From the NCBI RefSeq assembly GCF_029714205.1, contig NZ_CP121648.1, positions 1,612,001 through 1,676,000 of the forward strand: DNA of 64,000 nt, in the 5' to 3' direction. Shown here piece after piece: positions 1 to 7,823 of the stretch (position 1 is its first letter; each line of letters opens with the position of its first letter). Position numbers and translations under genes: made by a program. The notes under the pieces were generated by a model. It saw only the letters and a program-made list of their open reading frames with translations, was not told the origin of the DNA and ran no database searches. The DNA is from Methylobacterium sp. CB376. Lineage in GTDB: Bacteria; Pseudomonadota; Alphaproteobacteria; Rhizobiales; Beijerinckiaceae.

Positions 1-60
1 GGCCCCTGCCAGGACCATCGAGGCCCCTGCCAGGACCATCGGGCCCGCCAGGACCACCTT
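1..60. repeat. Tandem repeat of about 20 bp, two full copies and a partial third
   Basis: GGCCCCTGCCAGGACCATCG occurs at 1-20 and again at 22-41, followed by a degenerate shorter copy (GGCCCGCCAGGACCACC). Read on the minus strand it encodes a repeated MVLAGAS-like hydrophobic unit at the start of the edge gene. The array may continue to the left. Confidence 0.7.
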
Positions 61-93
61 GCCGATCAGACTCGCGCCCACGCTCCGCCGCAT
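1..93 (-). CDS. N-terminus of an exported protein, cut by the window edge
   Basis: An open frame starts at the ATG whose complement is at 91-93 and runs off the left edge after 31 codons. The peptide begins MRRSVGASLIGKVVLAG and continues with the repeated hydrophobic unit MVLAGAS, which resembles a Sec signal peptide or first membrane segment (charged start, then a long apolar run). A purine-rich GAGAGGG lies about 8 bases upstream on the minus strand and supports this start. The rest of the gene is outside the window, so no function can be given. A chance frame through the DNA repeat is the alternative. Confidence 0.45.
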   Translation of the reverse strand, partial: MRRSVGASLIGKVVLAGPMVLAGASMVLAGA

Positions 94-408
94 CACCCGG
101 ACCCTCTCACGCGCGCAGCACGACGGGCTCGCCGAAGCGGCGAGTCGCGCGGGGCGGCGCTGTTTTGAATTGTAATAAAATACTGATTTTTCAGAGTTTT
201 TCCATGCGGCGGTGCTACCCGCTGAGCAACCTGCTGGCAAGCTCGCCGGCAACGACACCTTGAGCGTGTGGCTCGCGCGTCACCGGGCGTGATCCGCGCC
301 GCGCCACGGCGGCGCCGCGCGGGGGAGCTGCGACACAGGCGGCGGTGACAACCAGCGCGCGACCTGCTGGGATGCGTCCTCCGATTCGCCAGGATCCCGG
401 TTCCCCTC
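94..408. other. Intergenic region between divergent genes
   Basis: This 315-bp stretch separates the minus-strand edge gene from the plus-strand MmcB-like gene. It contains a conspicuous AT-rich patch at about 165-200 in otherwise very GC-rich DNA, where promoters for the two divergent genes would be expected. I see no gene and no clear -35/-10 pair that I would defend. Confidence 0.4.
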
Positions 409-885
409 GTGTCCGCCGCCCTCTCGCTCCCCGTCGACCGCCGCCAGTCGCCGATCGCGCTGGAGGTGCGGCGCGGGGTGCGCCGGCTCTTCGCCGAACT
501 CGGCCACGTCACGATCCCGGAATTCACCCTGGCGAACGGCCGGCGGGCGGACCTGATCGCGCTCGGGCCGTCGGGCCAGCTCACCATCATCGAGATCAAG
601 TCGGGCCTGCCCGACTTCCGCGCCGACCGGAAATGGCCGGACTACCGGGATTTCTGCGACCGCTTCTACTTCGCGGTGCCGGAGGAGATGCCGATTGCCG
701 TGCTGCCGGAGGAGACCGGCCTCATCGTGGCGGATGCGTTCGGGGCCGCGATCCTGCGCGAGCCGCCCGACCATCCCCTGGCGGGCGCCCGCCGGAAGGC
801 CGTGACCCTGCGCTTCGCCCGCGCGGCGGCGGGCCTGCTCCACGCGCTCGCCGATCCGGGCGCGGTGCGCGAGGGGAGCCTCTGA
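409..885 (+). CDS. mmcB: MmcB family DNA repair-like protein
   Basis: A 158-residue protein starting at a GTG (MSAALSLPVDRRQSPIALEV). It carries the signature of the MmcB/DUF2110-like nuclease-fold family of Alphaproteobacteria: GRRADLIALG followed by IIEIKSGLPDFRADRKW and YRDFCDRFYFAVPEE. The D...EIK pattern at about residues 46-64 is the PD-(D/E)xK-type core, so a DNA-processing role is expected. In Caulobacter relatives MmcB belongs to the mitomycin C/SOS damage response with ImuA/ImuB; that is family knowledge. The length is normal. The gene stands alone here, followed by an SDR gene on the same strand after about 120 bp. The family name is recalled, not searched. Confidence 0.8.
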   Translation: MSAALSLPVDRRQSPIALEVRRGVRRLFAELGHVTIPEFTLANGRRADLIALGPSGQLTIIEIKSGLPDFRADRKWPDYRDFCDRFYFAVPEEMPIAVLPEETGLIVADAFGAAILREPPDHPLAGARRKAVTLRFARAAAGLLHALADPGAVREGSL

Positions 886-1006
886 AGGAGCGCATCCCGG
901 CGCAACCCTGGCCGGCGCCGGCGGCGTTGGACAGCCGCGCCAGCCCCGCCCCATGATCCGGCCCGACCGACGCGCCGCGCAGCGCGTCCGGCAGGGAGGA
1001 TCGAGC

Positions 1007-1756
1007 ATGAGGCTTCGGGGCAAGGTCGCGATCGTCACGGGCGCGGGCGGCGGGTTCGGCGAGGGCATCGCCCGGCGCTTCGCGCAGGAGGGTGCGCGGG
1101 TCGCGGTGGTCGACCTGCGCGGGGAGGAGGCCGAGCGGGTCGCCGCCGCGATCGGCCGGGACGCGATCGCGGTCACGGCCGATGTCGGGGCGAAGGAGGA
1201 CGTGGCGCGCGCCGTGGCCCGCACCGCCGAGGCCTTCGGCACGCCCCACATCCTCGTCAACAATGCCGGCATGACCCACCGCAACCAGCCGCTGATGGAG
1301 GTCGACGAGGACACGTTCGACCGCGTGTTCCGGGTCAACGTGAAGTCGATCTTCCACTTCGTGCGGGCGGTGGCGCCGGCCATGCGCGACAACGGCGGCG
1401 GGGTGATCCTCAACGTCGGCTCGACGGCGGGGATCCGGCCGCGGCCGGGCCTGACCTGGTACAACGCCTCGAAGGGCGCCGTGAACCTGATGTCGAAGTC
1501 GCTGGCGGTCGAACTCGCGCCCTGGAAGATCCGGGTCAACGCGCTCTGCCCGGTGATGGGCGAGACCGGGCTGCTCGAAGCCTTCATGGGCGTGCCGGAC
1601 ACGCCCGAGAACCGCGCCAAGTTCATCGCCACCATCCCCCTCGGCCGCCTGTCGCGCCCGGAGGACATCGCCGCCACCGCGCTGTTCCTCGCCTCCGACG
1701 AGGCGGAATTCCTGACCGGGATCGAGATGCCGATCGACGGCGGGCGGACCGTCTAG
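1007..1756 (+). CDS. SDR family oxidoreductase (glucose 1-dehydrogenase-like)
   Basis: A 249-residue classical short-chain dehydrogenase/reductase of typical length. The Rossmann NAD(P)-binding motif is GAGGGFG at about residues 12-18, NNAG follows at about 85, the catalytic Ser lies in VGSTAGI, and the YxxxK pair is in WYNASKGAVN. The C-terminal EFLTGIEMPIDGG is typical of the FabG/glucose dehydrogenase branch. The start at 1007 is set by a strong AGGGAGGA six bases upstream. The substrate cannot be told from sequence. The stop codon overlaps by four bases the stop of the convergent ATPase gene. Confidence 0.9.
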   Translation: MRLRGKVAIVTGAGGGFGEGIARRFAQEGARVAVVDLRGEEAERVAAAIGRDAIAVTADVGAKEDVARAVARTAEAFGTPHILVNNAGMTHRNQPLMEVDEDTFDRVFRVNVKSIFHFVRAVAPAMRDNGGGVILNVGSTAGIRPRPGLTWYNASKGAVNLMSKSLAVELAPWKIRVNALCPVMGETGLLEAFMGVPDTPENRAKFIATIPLGRLSRPEDIAATALFLASDEAEFLTGIEMPIDGGRTV

Positions 1757-2529
1757 CTTTCGGACGGCTCCTCGGCGGCCAGGGCCGCCTCGACGAACAG
1801 CTCCGGATCGTCGCAGAACTCGCGGTAGAGGCGGAAATGCGCCGTGTCCCCGAGCCGCACCGGCGCGAGGCCGGCGCGCGTGACCGCCATCAGGGCGGCG
1901 CCCGGATAGGCCATCAGGATCGGCGAGTGGGTCGCGATGATGACCTGGGCGGCCCGCATCCGCTCCATCTCCCGCAGCAGCGCCAGGAAGGTGACCTGGC
2001 GCCGCGGCGACAGGGCCGCCTCCGGCTCGTCGAACAGGAAGACGCCCTGGCGCAGGCAGCGCTCGCGGAAGACCCGCAGGACGCCCTCGCCGTGGGACCG
2101 CGACAGGTAATCGGGCGCCTGCGCGCCGTTCACCGCGTCGAGGGAGCGCGCCACCGAGAAGACGCTCTCGGCCCGGAAGAACCAGCCGCCCGCGACCTTC
2201 GGCAGCCAGGCGGCCCGCAGGGCGGGCGCGAGCGCGTCGCCGTCCGTGGCGAGCGCCTCCGCGTGGTCGAGCGGGCGGTGGTCGCGGCTGCCGCCCGCCA
2301 CGTCGAAGCCGCACAGGGCCGCGATCCCTTCGAGCAGGGTCGATTTGCCCGCACCGTTCTCGCCGACGACGATCGTGATCGGCCGCTCGAACAGGATCTC
2401 GAAATCCCCGCCCCGGAAGACGGGCAGGCAGAACGGATAGGCCTCCGGCCGCGCGACCCTGGCGGGGTCGAGCCAGACCCGCTTGAGGAAGGGCGGCGGC
2501 AGGCGCGTCGTGAGGCTGCGTCGGGCCAT
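1753..2529 (-). CDS. AAA/ABC-type ATPase with RecF/SMC-like nucleotide-binding domain
   Basis: A 258-residue P-loop ATPase. Walker A is GENGAGKSTLLEG at about residues 56-68, a signature-like region YLSRSHGEGVLRVF is present, Walker B is GVFLFDEPEAALSP, and the switch His is in IIATHSPILMAYPGA. This layout belongs to the stand-alone AAA_21/AAA_23 ATPases related to the OLD/RecF group rather than to membrane transporters. No transmembrane or permease partner is next to it. The start MARRSLTTR is chosen because the longer frame upstream is poor coding sequence. The role is unknown; phosphate, metal or DNA-stress roles have been proposed for relatives. Confidence 0.85.
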   Translation of the reverse strand: MARRSLTTRLPPPFLKRVWLDPARVARPEAYPFCLPVFRGGDFEILFERPITIVVGENGAGKSTLLEGIAALCGFDVAGGSRDHRPLDHAEALATDGDALAPALRAAWLPKVAGGWFFRAESVFSVARSLDAVNGAQAPDYLSRSHGEGVLRVFRERCLRQGVFLFDEPEAALSPRRQVTFLALLREMERMRAAQVIIATHSPILMAYPGAALMAVTRAGLAPVRLGDTAHFRLYREFCDDPELFVEAALAAEEPSES

Positions 2530-2679
2530 GCGGTCGCCTTCCCTCGCGGTTCTCTTCCCTTGCGGCATGCCATCCTGCCCCGAGCCGCCCCGCAGGTCAC
2601 GCCACCATTCTCGGCGGAGCGGTCCTGCGCTACACCGGCGGGCCTGCTGCGCCGCAGCGGGGTTTGGGAGAATGCCGCG

Positions 2680-3594
2680 ATGACCGCACGCCGCTTCGTG
2701 ACCCTCGACGTCTTCACCGAGCGGCCGTTCGCCGGCAACCCGCTCGCGGTGGTGCTCGACGCGGAGGGGCTCGACGGCGCCGCCATGCAGGCCATCGCCC
2801 GCGAGTTCAACCTCTCCGAGACGGTGTTCGTGCTGCCGCCCGAGGAGGCCCGCCACCGCGCGCGGCTGCGCATCTTCACGCCCGTCCACGAACTGCCCTT
2901 CGCCGGTCACCCGACCGTGGGCACCGCCGTGCTCCTCGGCCTGCAGGACCGCCGCGCCGGCCGCGCCGACGCGCTCGCCTTCGGGCTGGAGGAGACGGTC
3001 GGGGTGGTGCCCTGCGTGGTCGAGCCGGGGGAGGGGAGGGGCCGCGCGCGCTTCCGGCTGCCGAAGCTCCCGGAGATCTGGGGCGAGGCCGAGGGGCTCG
3101 GGCCCGACGCCGCGACCGTGGCGGCCGGCCTCGGCCTCGCCGCCCAGGACATCGGCTTCGCCCGCCACCGGCCGAGCCGGCACGGCGCCGGCACGCCCTT
3201 CGAGCTGGTGCCCCTGCGCTCCCTCGACGCGCTCGGCCGCGCCCGACCGAGCGCCGAGGCGCTGGAGCGGGCCTTCGGCCCCGGCGCCAAGGTCTTCCTC
3301 TACACGGCCGAGACCGAGGATCCCGCCCACCGCTTCCGGGCCCGGATGTTCGCCCCGGGCCTCGGCATCGCGGAGGATCCGGCGACCGGCGCCGCCGTCG
3401 CCGCCTTCGCGGGCGCGCTGATGCAGTTCGAGCCCCTCGGCGAGGGCACGCACGACATTCCGATCGGGCAGGGCTACGAGATGGGCCGCCCGAGCGAGAT
3501 CGCCCTGCAGCTGGTGATCGAGGCGGGCGCGCTGCGCGCGGCCGAGATCGGCGGCAGCGCCGTCGTGGTCAGCGAGGGCACCCTGCGGGCATGA
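2680..3594 (+). CDS. PhzF family phenazine-biosynthesis-like isomerase
   Basis: A 304-residue PhzF/DAP-epimerase fold protein. It opens with the family pattern RFVTLDVFTERPFAGNPLAVV, has the acidic catalytic residue in EFNLSETVFV, the mid motif LPFAGHPTVGTA, and near the C-terminus FAPGLGIAEDPATGAAVAAF. Most bacterial members are unassigned isomerases; real phenazine enzymes occur within a phz operon, which is absent here. The ATG at 2680 is preceded by GGGAG at suitable spacing. Its stop overlaps the Nudix start (ATGA at 3591-3594), so the two genes are translationally coupled. Confidence 0.88.
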   Translation: MTARRFVTLDVFTERPFAGNPLAVVLDAEGLDGAAMQAIAREFNLSETVFVLPPEEARHRARLRIFTPVHELPFAGHPTVGTAVLLGLQDRRAGRADALAFGLEETVGVVPCVVEPGEGRGRARFRLPKLPEIWGEAEGLGPDAATVAAGLGLAAQDIGFARHRPSRHGAGTPFELVPLRSLDALGRARPSAEALERAFGPGAKVFLYTAETEDPAHRFRARMFAPGLGIAEDPATGAAVAAFAGALMQFEPLGEGTHDIPIGQGYEMGRPSEIALQLVIEAGALRAAEIGGSAVVVSEGTLRA

Positions 3595-4301
3595 GTGCGA
3601 AGGCGAGCCTGTCGCGCGCCGCGCACCTGACCGCGGCCCTCGCCCCCTACGATTGGGCCTGGGCGCGGGAGAACGCCGCCGGGATCGCGGCGCATTGGCG
3701 GCGGCGCCTCGCCGAGCGCCCGGCGCTGTTCAACGGCCGCGTGCTGCTGGCGAACCACGTCGAGATCCGTGGCCGGACCGTCGCGATGCGGCTGTTCGAG
3801 ACCGATTTCGCGACCTTCACGGCCTTCCGCGATCTCGGCTTCCCGGATCCCGCCGTCGTCAACGTCTTCGCCGCGGTGGCACCGCTGAGCCGCGACGGGG
3901 CCTACCTGCTCGGCCGCATGAACGCGCACACGGCCAGCGCCGGTCAGGTCTACTTCGCCTGCGGCACGCCCGACCCCTCCGACGTGCGCCCGGACGGCAG
4001 CGTCGACCTCGCGGCCAGCGCCGTGCGCGAGCTCGCGGAGGAGACCGGGCTCGCGCCGCCGGAGGGCGCCGCGGAGGAGTGGGTGCTCGTGCGGCACGGC
4101 GGCCACCTCGCGCTCCTGCGGCCGGTCGCGATGGGCGAGCCGGCCGCGGACCTGCTGGCGCGCGCCGAGGCCCACCTCGCCGCCGAGGAGGTGCCGGAAC
4201 TCGCCGGCCTCGTGGTGGTGCGCGGCCCGGGGGACATCGACCCGTCCGTCATGCCGGCCTTCGTGCAGGCCTTCCTGCACGACGCCTTTCTGTTGGCCTG
4301 A
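3591..4301 (+). CDS. Nudix hydrolase domain protein
   Basis: A 236-residue protein coupled to the PhzF gene by an ATGA overlap. A Nudix box is recognisable at about residues 138-156 (GSVDLAASAVRELAEETGL). The REL-EETG helix that binds metal is intact, while the first conserved Glu of the box is replaced by a non-acidic residue. Nudix enzymes cleave nucleoside diphosphate-linked substrates; the one used here cannot be inferred. The roughly 130-residue N-terminal part is longer than in minimal Nudix enzymes and resembles other alphaproteobacterial 'NUDIX hydrolase' proteins of this length. Confidence 0.8.
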   Translation: MSAKASLSRAAHLTAALAPYDWAWARENAAGIAAHWRRRLAERPALFNGRVLLANHVEIRGRTVAMRLFETDFATFTAFRDLGFPDPAVVNVFAAVAPLSRDGAYLLGRMNAHTASAGQVYFACGTPDPSDVRPDGSVDLAASAVRELAEETGLAPPEGAAEEWVLVRHGGHLALLRPVAMGEPAADLLARAEAHLAAEEVPELAGLVVVRGPGDIDPSVMPAFVQAFLHDAFLLA

Positions 4302-4303
4302 CG

Positions 4304-4359
4304 GCCAAGGGCCGGCCCCACCGCCAAGGTCCGGCCCCACCGCCAAGGGCCGGCCCGAC
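4304..4359. repeat. Three tandem 19-bp repeats after the Nudix gene
   Basis: GCCAAGGGCCGGCCCCACC at 4304-4322 is followed directly by near-identical copies at 4323-4341 and 4342-4359. They sit between the Nudix stop codon and the convergent DUF6356-like gene, so they are intergenic. The internal GGGCCGGCCC is itself palindromic. No T-run follows, so a terminator role is unproven. Confidence 0.75.
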
Positions 4360-4366
4360 GGCCGCC

Positions 4367-4654
4367 TCAGATCTCGTAGATCAGGCCGGTCTCGGCGGGG
4401 CGGCGCGCGAACAGGTCGGGCCGGTGGGCGGGCCCGGACGGGCAGCGGACGCAACGCCGGGTCATGCGCGCGTGCAGGCGGGCCACGGTGCGGCTCGCCG
4501 TGGTGGTGAAGAGGAACGGCAGCCCCGCATGCACGAAGGCCGCCAGCGCCGCGCCGAGGAGCGGCACCGCGTAGCTGAGCGAGGCGCGCATATGCTGCGC
4601 GTAGGTCTCGCCGAGGGAGGCGGGATGGGCCGTGAAGGGGTTCTGCAGGCGCAT
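4367..4654 (-). CDS. DUF6356-like small membrane protein
   Basis: A 95-residue protein beginning MRLQNPFTAHPASLGETYAQHM, followed by a hydrophobic segment (PLLGAALAAFVHAGLPFLFT) and SRTVARLHARM. This is the pattern of the small alphaproteobacterial proteins annotated DUF6356: an HPxSxGETYxxH start, one membrane hairpin, then a basic tail. Function is unknown in the family. Two CxxC-like cysteines (RRCVRCPSG) in the C-terminal tail could bind metal or simply be extra. It is convergent with the Nudix gene. Confidence 0.7.
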   Translation of the reverse strand: MRLQNPFTAHPASLGETYAQHMRASLSYAVPLLGAALAAFVHAGLPFLFTTTASRTVARLHARMTRRCVRCPSGPAHRPDLFARRPAETGLIYEI

Positions 4655-4767
4655 GGCGACCACTCCGGATCGGGCGGGCGGAGACCGCCGGGGGCGCCGG
4701 CCGGTCGGCCGGGCCAGCTTATCAAGAGTCGGGCCAGCAGGGTTAACGGATCGTGAAGGCCGCACCC

Positions 4768-5091
4768 TCACGGATAGCCGTAGCGGGCGCGGGCGGCGGC
4801 GTGGAGGCGCAGCGCCTCGGCCTCGTGGCCGGCCGCGCAGGCCTCGGCGGCCCGGCCGAGATCGGCCGAGAAGCGCTTGCCGACCGGCTCGTTGAGGTTG
4901 CCGGTGGCGACGTCGCTGTTCACGATGGTCTGGGTGCGGGCGATGGCCGGGCCGCAGCCGGAGCCGCCGGGCGGGATCGCCGGGGCGGCGACCGGTGCCG
5001 CCGCGACCGCGGGGGGCGGCACGCTCGGCTTGCAGGCGGCGAGGCCGAGGGCGGCGAGCAGGGCGGCGGCGAGGCCGGAACGAGGCAGCAT
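4768..5091 (-). CDS. Small lipoprotein
   Basis: A 107-residue protein with a classic lipoprotein signal: MLPRSGLAAALLAALGLAACKP, where LAAC is the lipobox and Cys20 the expected lipidated residue. It is followed by a Pro/Ala linker and a small domain (SGCGPAIARTQTIVNSDVATGNLNEPVG, then a helical AADLGRA-like stretch). It should be anchored in the inner or outer membrane facing the periplasm. No named family was recognised. It lies divergently upstream of leuA and downstream of nothing on its own strand. Confidence 0.75.
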   Translation of the reverse strand: MLPRSGLAAALLAALGLAACKPSVPPPAVAAAPVAAPAIPPGGSGCGPAIARTQTIVNSDVATGNLNEPVGKRFSADLGRAAEACAAGHEAEALRLHAAARARYGYP

Positions 5092-5314
5092 GGACGCTCT
5101 CCTGGCGGATCGACTCCCGGGGGAGGATCTGCGGCCGAGCTTGTGGCAAGGGCGGTCGGGCGGGTCAATCCGGCGCGCGGCCCCCAGGCGCGTGGCCCCC
5201 AGGCACCCGGTCCATCGGGGCGGCGCGCCCCGTCAGGGCCGCCGGCTTGTCATCGCGGCCCGCCGCCGGTAGAGAGGGCGACGTCAGGCGTTCCGCCTTG
5301 AGGAGACCCGAGCC

Positions 5315-5416
5315 GTGGCGCATGCCGGCTCCCTGCCGCTGACGACCCGGACCGCCCTGCGGGCGGCGCGGTCGCGCGCGCTCCTCCTTCCCGGCCTTCT
5401 CCTTAGCCGCCCCTGA
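5315..5416 (+). CDS. Leucine-rich leader peptide of leuA
   Basis: A 33-codon frame starting at GTG 5315, with AGGAG ten bases upstream. It encodes a peptide whose end reads SRALLLPGLLLSRP: nine leucine codons in all, six of them in two runs of three just before the stop at 5414-5416. A hairpin overlaps its stop codon, and leuA starts 121 bases later. This is the arrangement expected of a leucine attenuation leader, in which ribosome stalling at Leu codons reports charged tRNA-Leu levels. The codons and hairpin are read directly; the regulatory role is inferred. Confidence 0.65.
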   Translation: MAHAGSLPLTTRTALRAARSRALLLPGLLLSRP

Positions 5417-5450
5417 GGGCCGTCCGGGCGCGCGCCTGGGCCTTCAGGGG
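5410..5450 (+). promoter_or_regulatory. Attenuator hairpin in the leuA leader
   Basis: CCCCTGAGGGCC at 5410-5421 can pair with GGCCTTCAGGGG at 5439-5450, giving twelve pairs including one G-U, around a 17-base GC-rich loop. The left arm includes the stop codon of the leucine-rich leader peptide, so a ribosome finishing or stalling in the peptide would directly affect folding. No clear U-run follows, so it may act as a pause, a Rho-type or a translational switch rather than a simple intrinsic terminator. Confidence 0.6.
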
Positions 5451-5537
5451 AGCGCGACCATCCTCGTCCCAGCTCGCGATCGCGATCCGCGCCGCCCCGA
5501 GCGCCGCGCCGGGCGATCTCCCAGAACGGATTTTCCC

Positions 5538-7097
5538 ATGACCCAAGCTGCTTCCTCCGCCGAGCGCGTCCTGATCTTCGACACTACCCTGCGCGACGGC
5601 GAGCAATGCCCCGGCGCCACCATGACCTTCGAGGAGAAGCTCGCGGTGGCCGAGATGCTCGACGGGATGGGCGTCGACATCATCGAGGCGGGTTTCCCGA
5701 TCGCCTCGAACGGCGATTTCGAGGCGGTGACCGAGATCGCGCGGCGCACCAAGCGCGCCGTGGTGGCGGGCCTCGCCCGGGCGATCCCCGCCGACATCGC
5801 GCGGGCCGGGGAGGCGGTGCGGCCCGCCGCGCGCGGGCGCATCCACACCTTCGTGTCGACGTCGCCGATCCACCTCGCCCACCAGATGCGCAAGAGCGAG
5901 GAGGAGGTGCTGGAGATCATCCAGCGGACGGTGGCCCAGGCCCGCGACCTCGTCGAGGACGTGGAATGGTCGGCCATGGACGCGACGCGCACGCCGCTCG
6001 ACTACCTGTGCCGCTGCGTCGAGACGGCGATCCGGATGGGGGCGACCACGATCAACCTGCCGGACACGGTCGGCTACGCGACGCCCGACGAGTACCGGGC
6101 GATGTTCCGCGCGGTGCGCGAGCGGGTGCCCAACGCCGACAAGGCGGTCTTCTCGGTGCATTGCCACAACGACCTGGGACTGGCGATCGCGAACTCCCTC
6201 GCGGGCGTGGAGGGCGGCGCGCGCCAGATCGAGTGCACGATCAACGGCATCGGCGAGCGGGCGGGCAACGCGGCGCTCGAAGAGGTGGTGATGGCGATCC
6301 GCACCCGCGGCGACGTGCTGCCCTACGCCACCGGCATCGACACGACGCAGATCATGCGGGCCTCGAAGCTGGTGGCGGCCGCGACGCATTTCCCGGTCCA
6401 GTACAACAAGGCGATCGTCGGCCGGAACGCCTTCGCGCATGAGAGCGGCATCCACCAGGACGGGATGCTCAAGAACCAGTCCACCTACGAGATCATGACC
6501 CCGGAATCGGTCGGGGTTCAGAAGACCTCGCTGGTAATGGGCAAGCACTCGGGCCGCGCGGCCTTCCGCTCGAAGCTGGAGGAGATGGGCTACCGCCTGT
6601 CGGACAACCAGTTCCAGGACGCGTTCGAGCGGTTCAAGGCGCTCGCCGACCGCAAGAAGAACGTCTACGACGAGGACATCGAGGCGCTGGTCGACGAGAA
6701 CCTCGCGACCGCGCACGACCGCATCCGGCTGGTGTCGCTGACGGTGATCGCGGGCACGCGCGGCCCCCAGCGGGCGACGATGCGCCTCGACATCGAGGGG
6801 CGCCTCGCGACGGAGGAGGCGGACGGCAACGGACCGGTCGACGCGGTCTTCAACGCGATCCACGCCCTGGTGCCGCACGAGGCGAAGCTCGAGCTCTACG
6901 ACGTCCACGCGGTGACGGAGGGCACGGACGCGCAGGCCGAGGTGTCGGTGCGCCTGCGCCAGGGCGAGCGCAGCGTGACGGCGCGCGGCGCCGACCCGGA
7001 CACGCTGGTCGCCTCCGCGAAGGCCTACCTGGCGGCGCTGAACAAGCTGCTGGCGGGCGCCAACCGCCTGCATGCCCAGCATGCGGCGGCCGAATAG
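5538..7097 (+). CDS. leuA: 2-isopropylmalate synthase
   Basis: A 519-residue LeuA, the usual length of the bacterial LeuA1 form. It condenses acetyl-CoA with 2-oxoisovalerate, the first committed step of leucine synthesis in the cytoplasm. The HMGL-like TIM barrel starts with [18 protein letters not shown] (metal Asp and catalytic Arg), continues with [13 protein letters not shown] (metal HxH) and [15 protein letters not shown], and has the linker motif [16 protein letters not shown]. The C-terminal 130 residues form the LeuA allosteric domain that binds leucine. It is monocistronic here, preceded by the leader peptide and hairpin and followed by a large hairpin. Confidence 0.96.
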   Translation: MTQAASSAERVLIFDTTLRDGEQCPGATMTFEEKLAVAEMLDGMGVDIIEAGFPIASNGDFEAVTEIARRTKRAVVAGLARAIPADIARAGEAVRPAARGRIHTFVSTSPIHLAHQMRKSEEEVLEIIQRTVAQARDLVEDVEWSAMDATRTPLDYLCRCVETAIRMGATTINLPDTVGYATPDEYRAMFRAVRERVPNADKAVFSVHCHNDLGLAIANSLAGVEGGARQIECTINGIGERAGNAALEEVVMAIRTRGDVLPYATGIDTTQIMRASKLVAAATHFPVQYNKAIVGRNAFAHESGIHQDGMLKNQSTYEIMTPESVGVQKTSLVMGKHSGRAAFRSKLEEMGYRLSDNQFQDAFERFKALADRKKNVYDEDIEALVDENLATAHDRIRLVSLTVIAGTRGPQRATMRLDIEGRLATEEADGNGPVDAVFNAIHALVPHEAKLELYDVHAVTEGTDAQAEVSVRLRQGERSVTARGADPDTLVASAKAYLAALNKLLAGANRLHAQHAAAE

Positions 7098-7110
7098 CCG
7101 CCGAAAAAGC

Positions 7111-7171
7111 GCGAGGCGGGTCGGATTCGGGACTGGACAGCCCGGATCCGACCCGCTACATCCCGCCTCGC
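7111..7171 (+). terminator. Large hairpin after leuA
   Basis: GCGGGTCGGATTCGGG at 7116-7131 pairs with CCCGGATCCGACCCGC at 7141-7156 with one G-U. An alternative outer pairing joins GCGAGGCGGG (7111-7120) to CCCGCCTCGC (7162-7171). The two stems share bases and are mutually exclusive in part. It begins about 15 bases after the leuA stop and ends before tRNA-Lys. There is no T-tract, as is common in very GC-rich genomes. Confidence 0.6.
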
Positions 7172-7217
7172 GATCGGGACGGTTGGTGGCCGCCCGGTCT
7201 CGCTCCCTGAGAGCGAC

Positions 7218-7293
<76 letters not shown>

Positions 7294-7523
7294 ATCAAAT
7301 CAGAGACTTAGCTGAGACGGCGCTGCATCCGGGGGCGTTCTAGGGAACGCCTCAGGTCACAAACTGCCGTGTGATGGGCTTGATGGACGCGCCGCCGTGG
7401 AGGCCGACGCTCCGCAGATGTCCGCCGTGTCGCGCAGGCTGGCCGCCTTATCGTCGGTCTCGGTCACGAGCCGGTACTCGAAGCTGAACCGCTCCGATTT
7501 TCTCGGAGGCTGTTTGGCTTGGG

Positions 7524-7823
7524 TCAGGCGGCCAGGGCTGGCTTCTGCACCTGGGCATCGTAGCGCGCCTCGGCCTCGGCGGGAGGCACGTTGCCGATCG
7601 GCTCCAGCAGCCGGTGGTGGTTGATCCAGCCGACCCCTTCGAGGGTGGCGAACTCCACGGCCTCGTAGCTGCGCCACGGACCGCGCCGATGGATCGCCTC
7701 GGCCTTGAACAGGCCGTTGATCGTCTCGGCCAGAGCATGGTCGTACGAGTCCCCGACGCTGTCGACCGAAGGCTGGACCCCAGCCGCCGCCAGCCGGTCC
7801 TTGTACTGCAGAGCGAGGTATTG
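7524..7823 (-). pseudogene. C-terminal part of an IS3-family transposase, split by IS30
   Basis: The minus-strand frame reads YLALQYKDRLAAAGVQPS, GDSYDHALAETINGLFKAE and INHHRLLEPIGNVPPAEAEA, which is the end of the IS3 OrfB integrase domain including the catalytic Glu (ALAETINGLFK). It is cut at its N-terminal side exactly where the IS30 element starts. The matching upstream part (HHSDRGSQ) resumes on the other side of IS30 at 9279, with a duplicated TTG. The protein cannot be made from this locus. Confidence 0.85.

Noticed and set aside
1..60. Possible CRISPR-like array at the left edge
   Set aside because: The units are directly adjacent without spacers and encode a hydrophobic repeat, so it is a simple tandem repeat.
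722..2314. Long minus-strand frame of 530 codons opposite the SDR and ATPase genes
   Set aside because: Arg/Gly/Ala-rich shadow frame of very GC-rich DNA; it overlaps two well-supported genes and has no family pattern.
2664..4301. 545-codon plus-strand frame running through PhzF into Nudix
   Set aside because: Its first part is an alternative-frame shadow of PhzF; only the part from 3591 is the real Nudix gene.
4304..4359. Possible CRISPR array
   Set aside because: Repeats are contiguous without unique spacers and number only three.
5403..7082. 559-codon minus-strand frame opposite leuA
   Set aside because: Complement shadow of leuA; composition is extreme in Arg and His and there is no ribosome-binding site.
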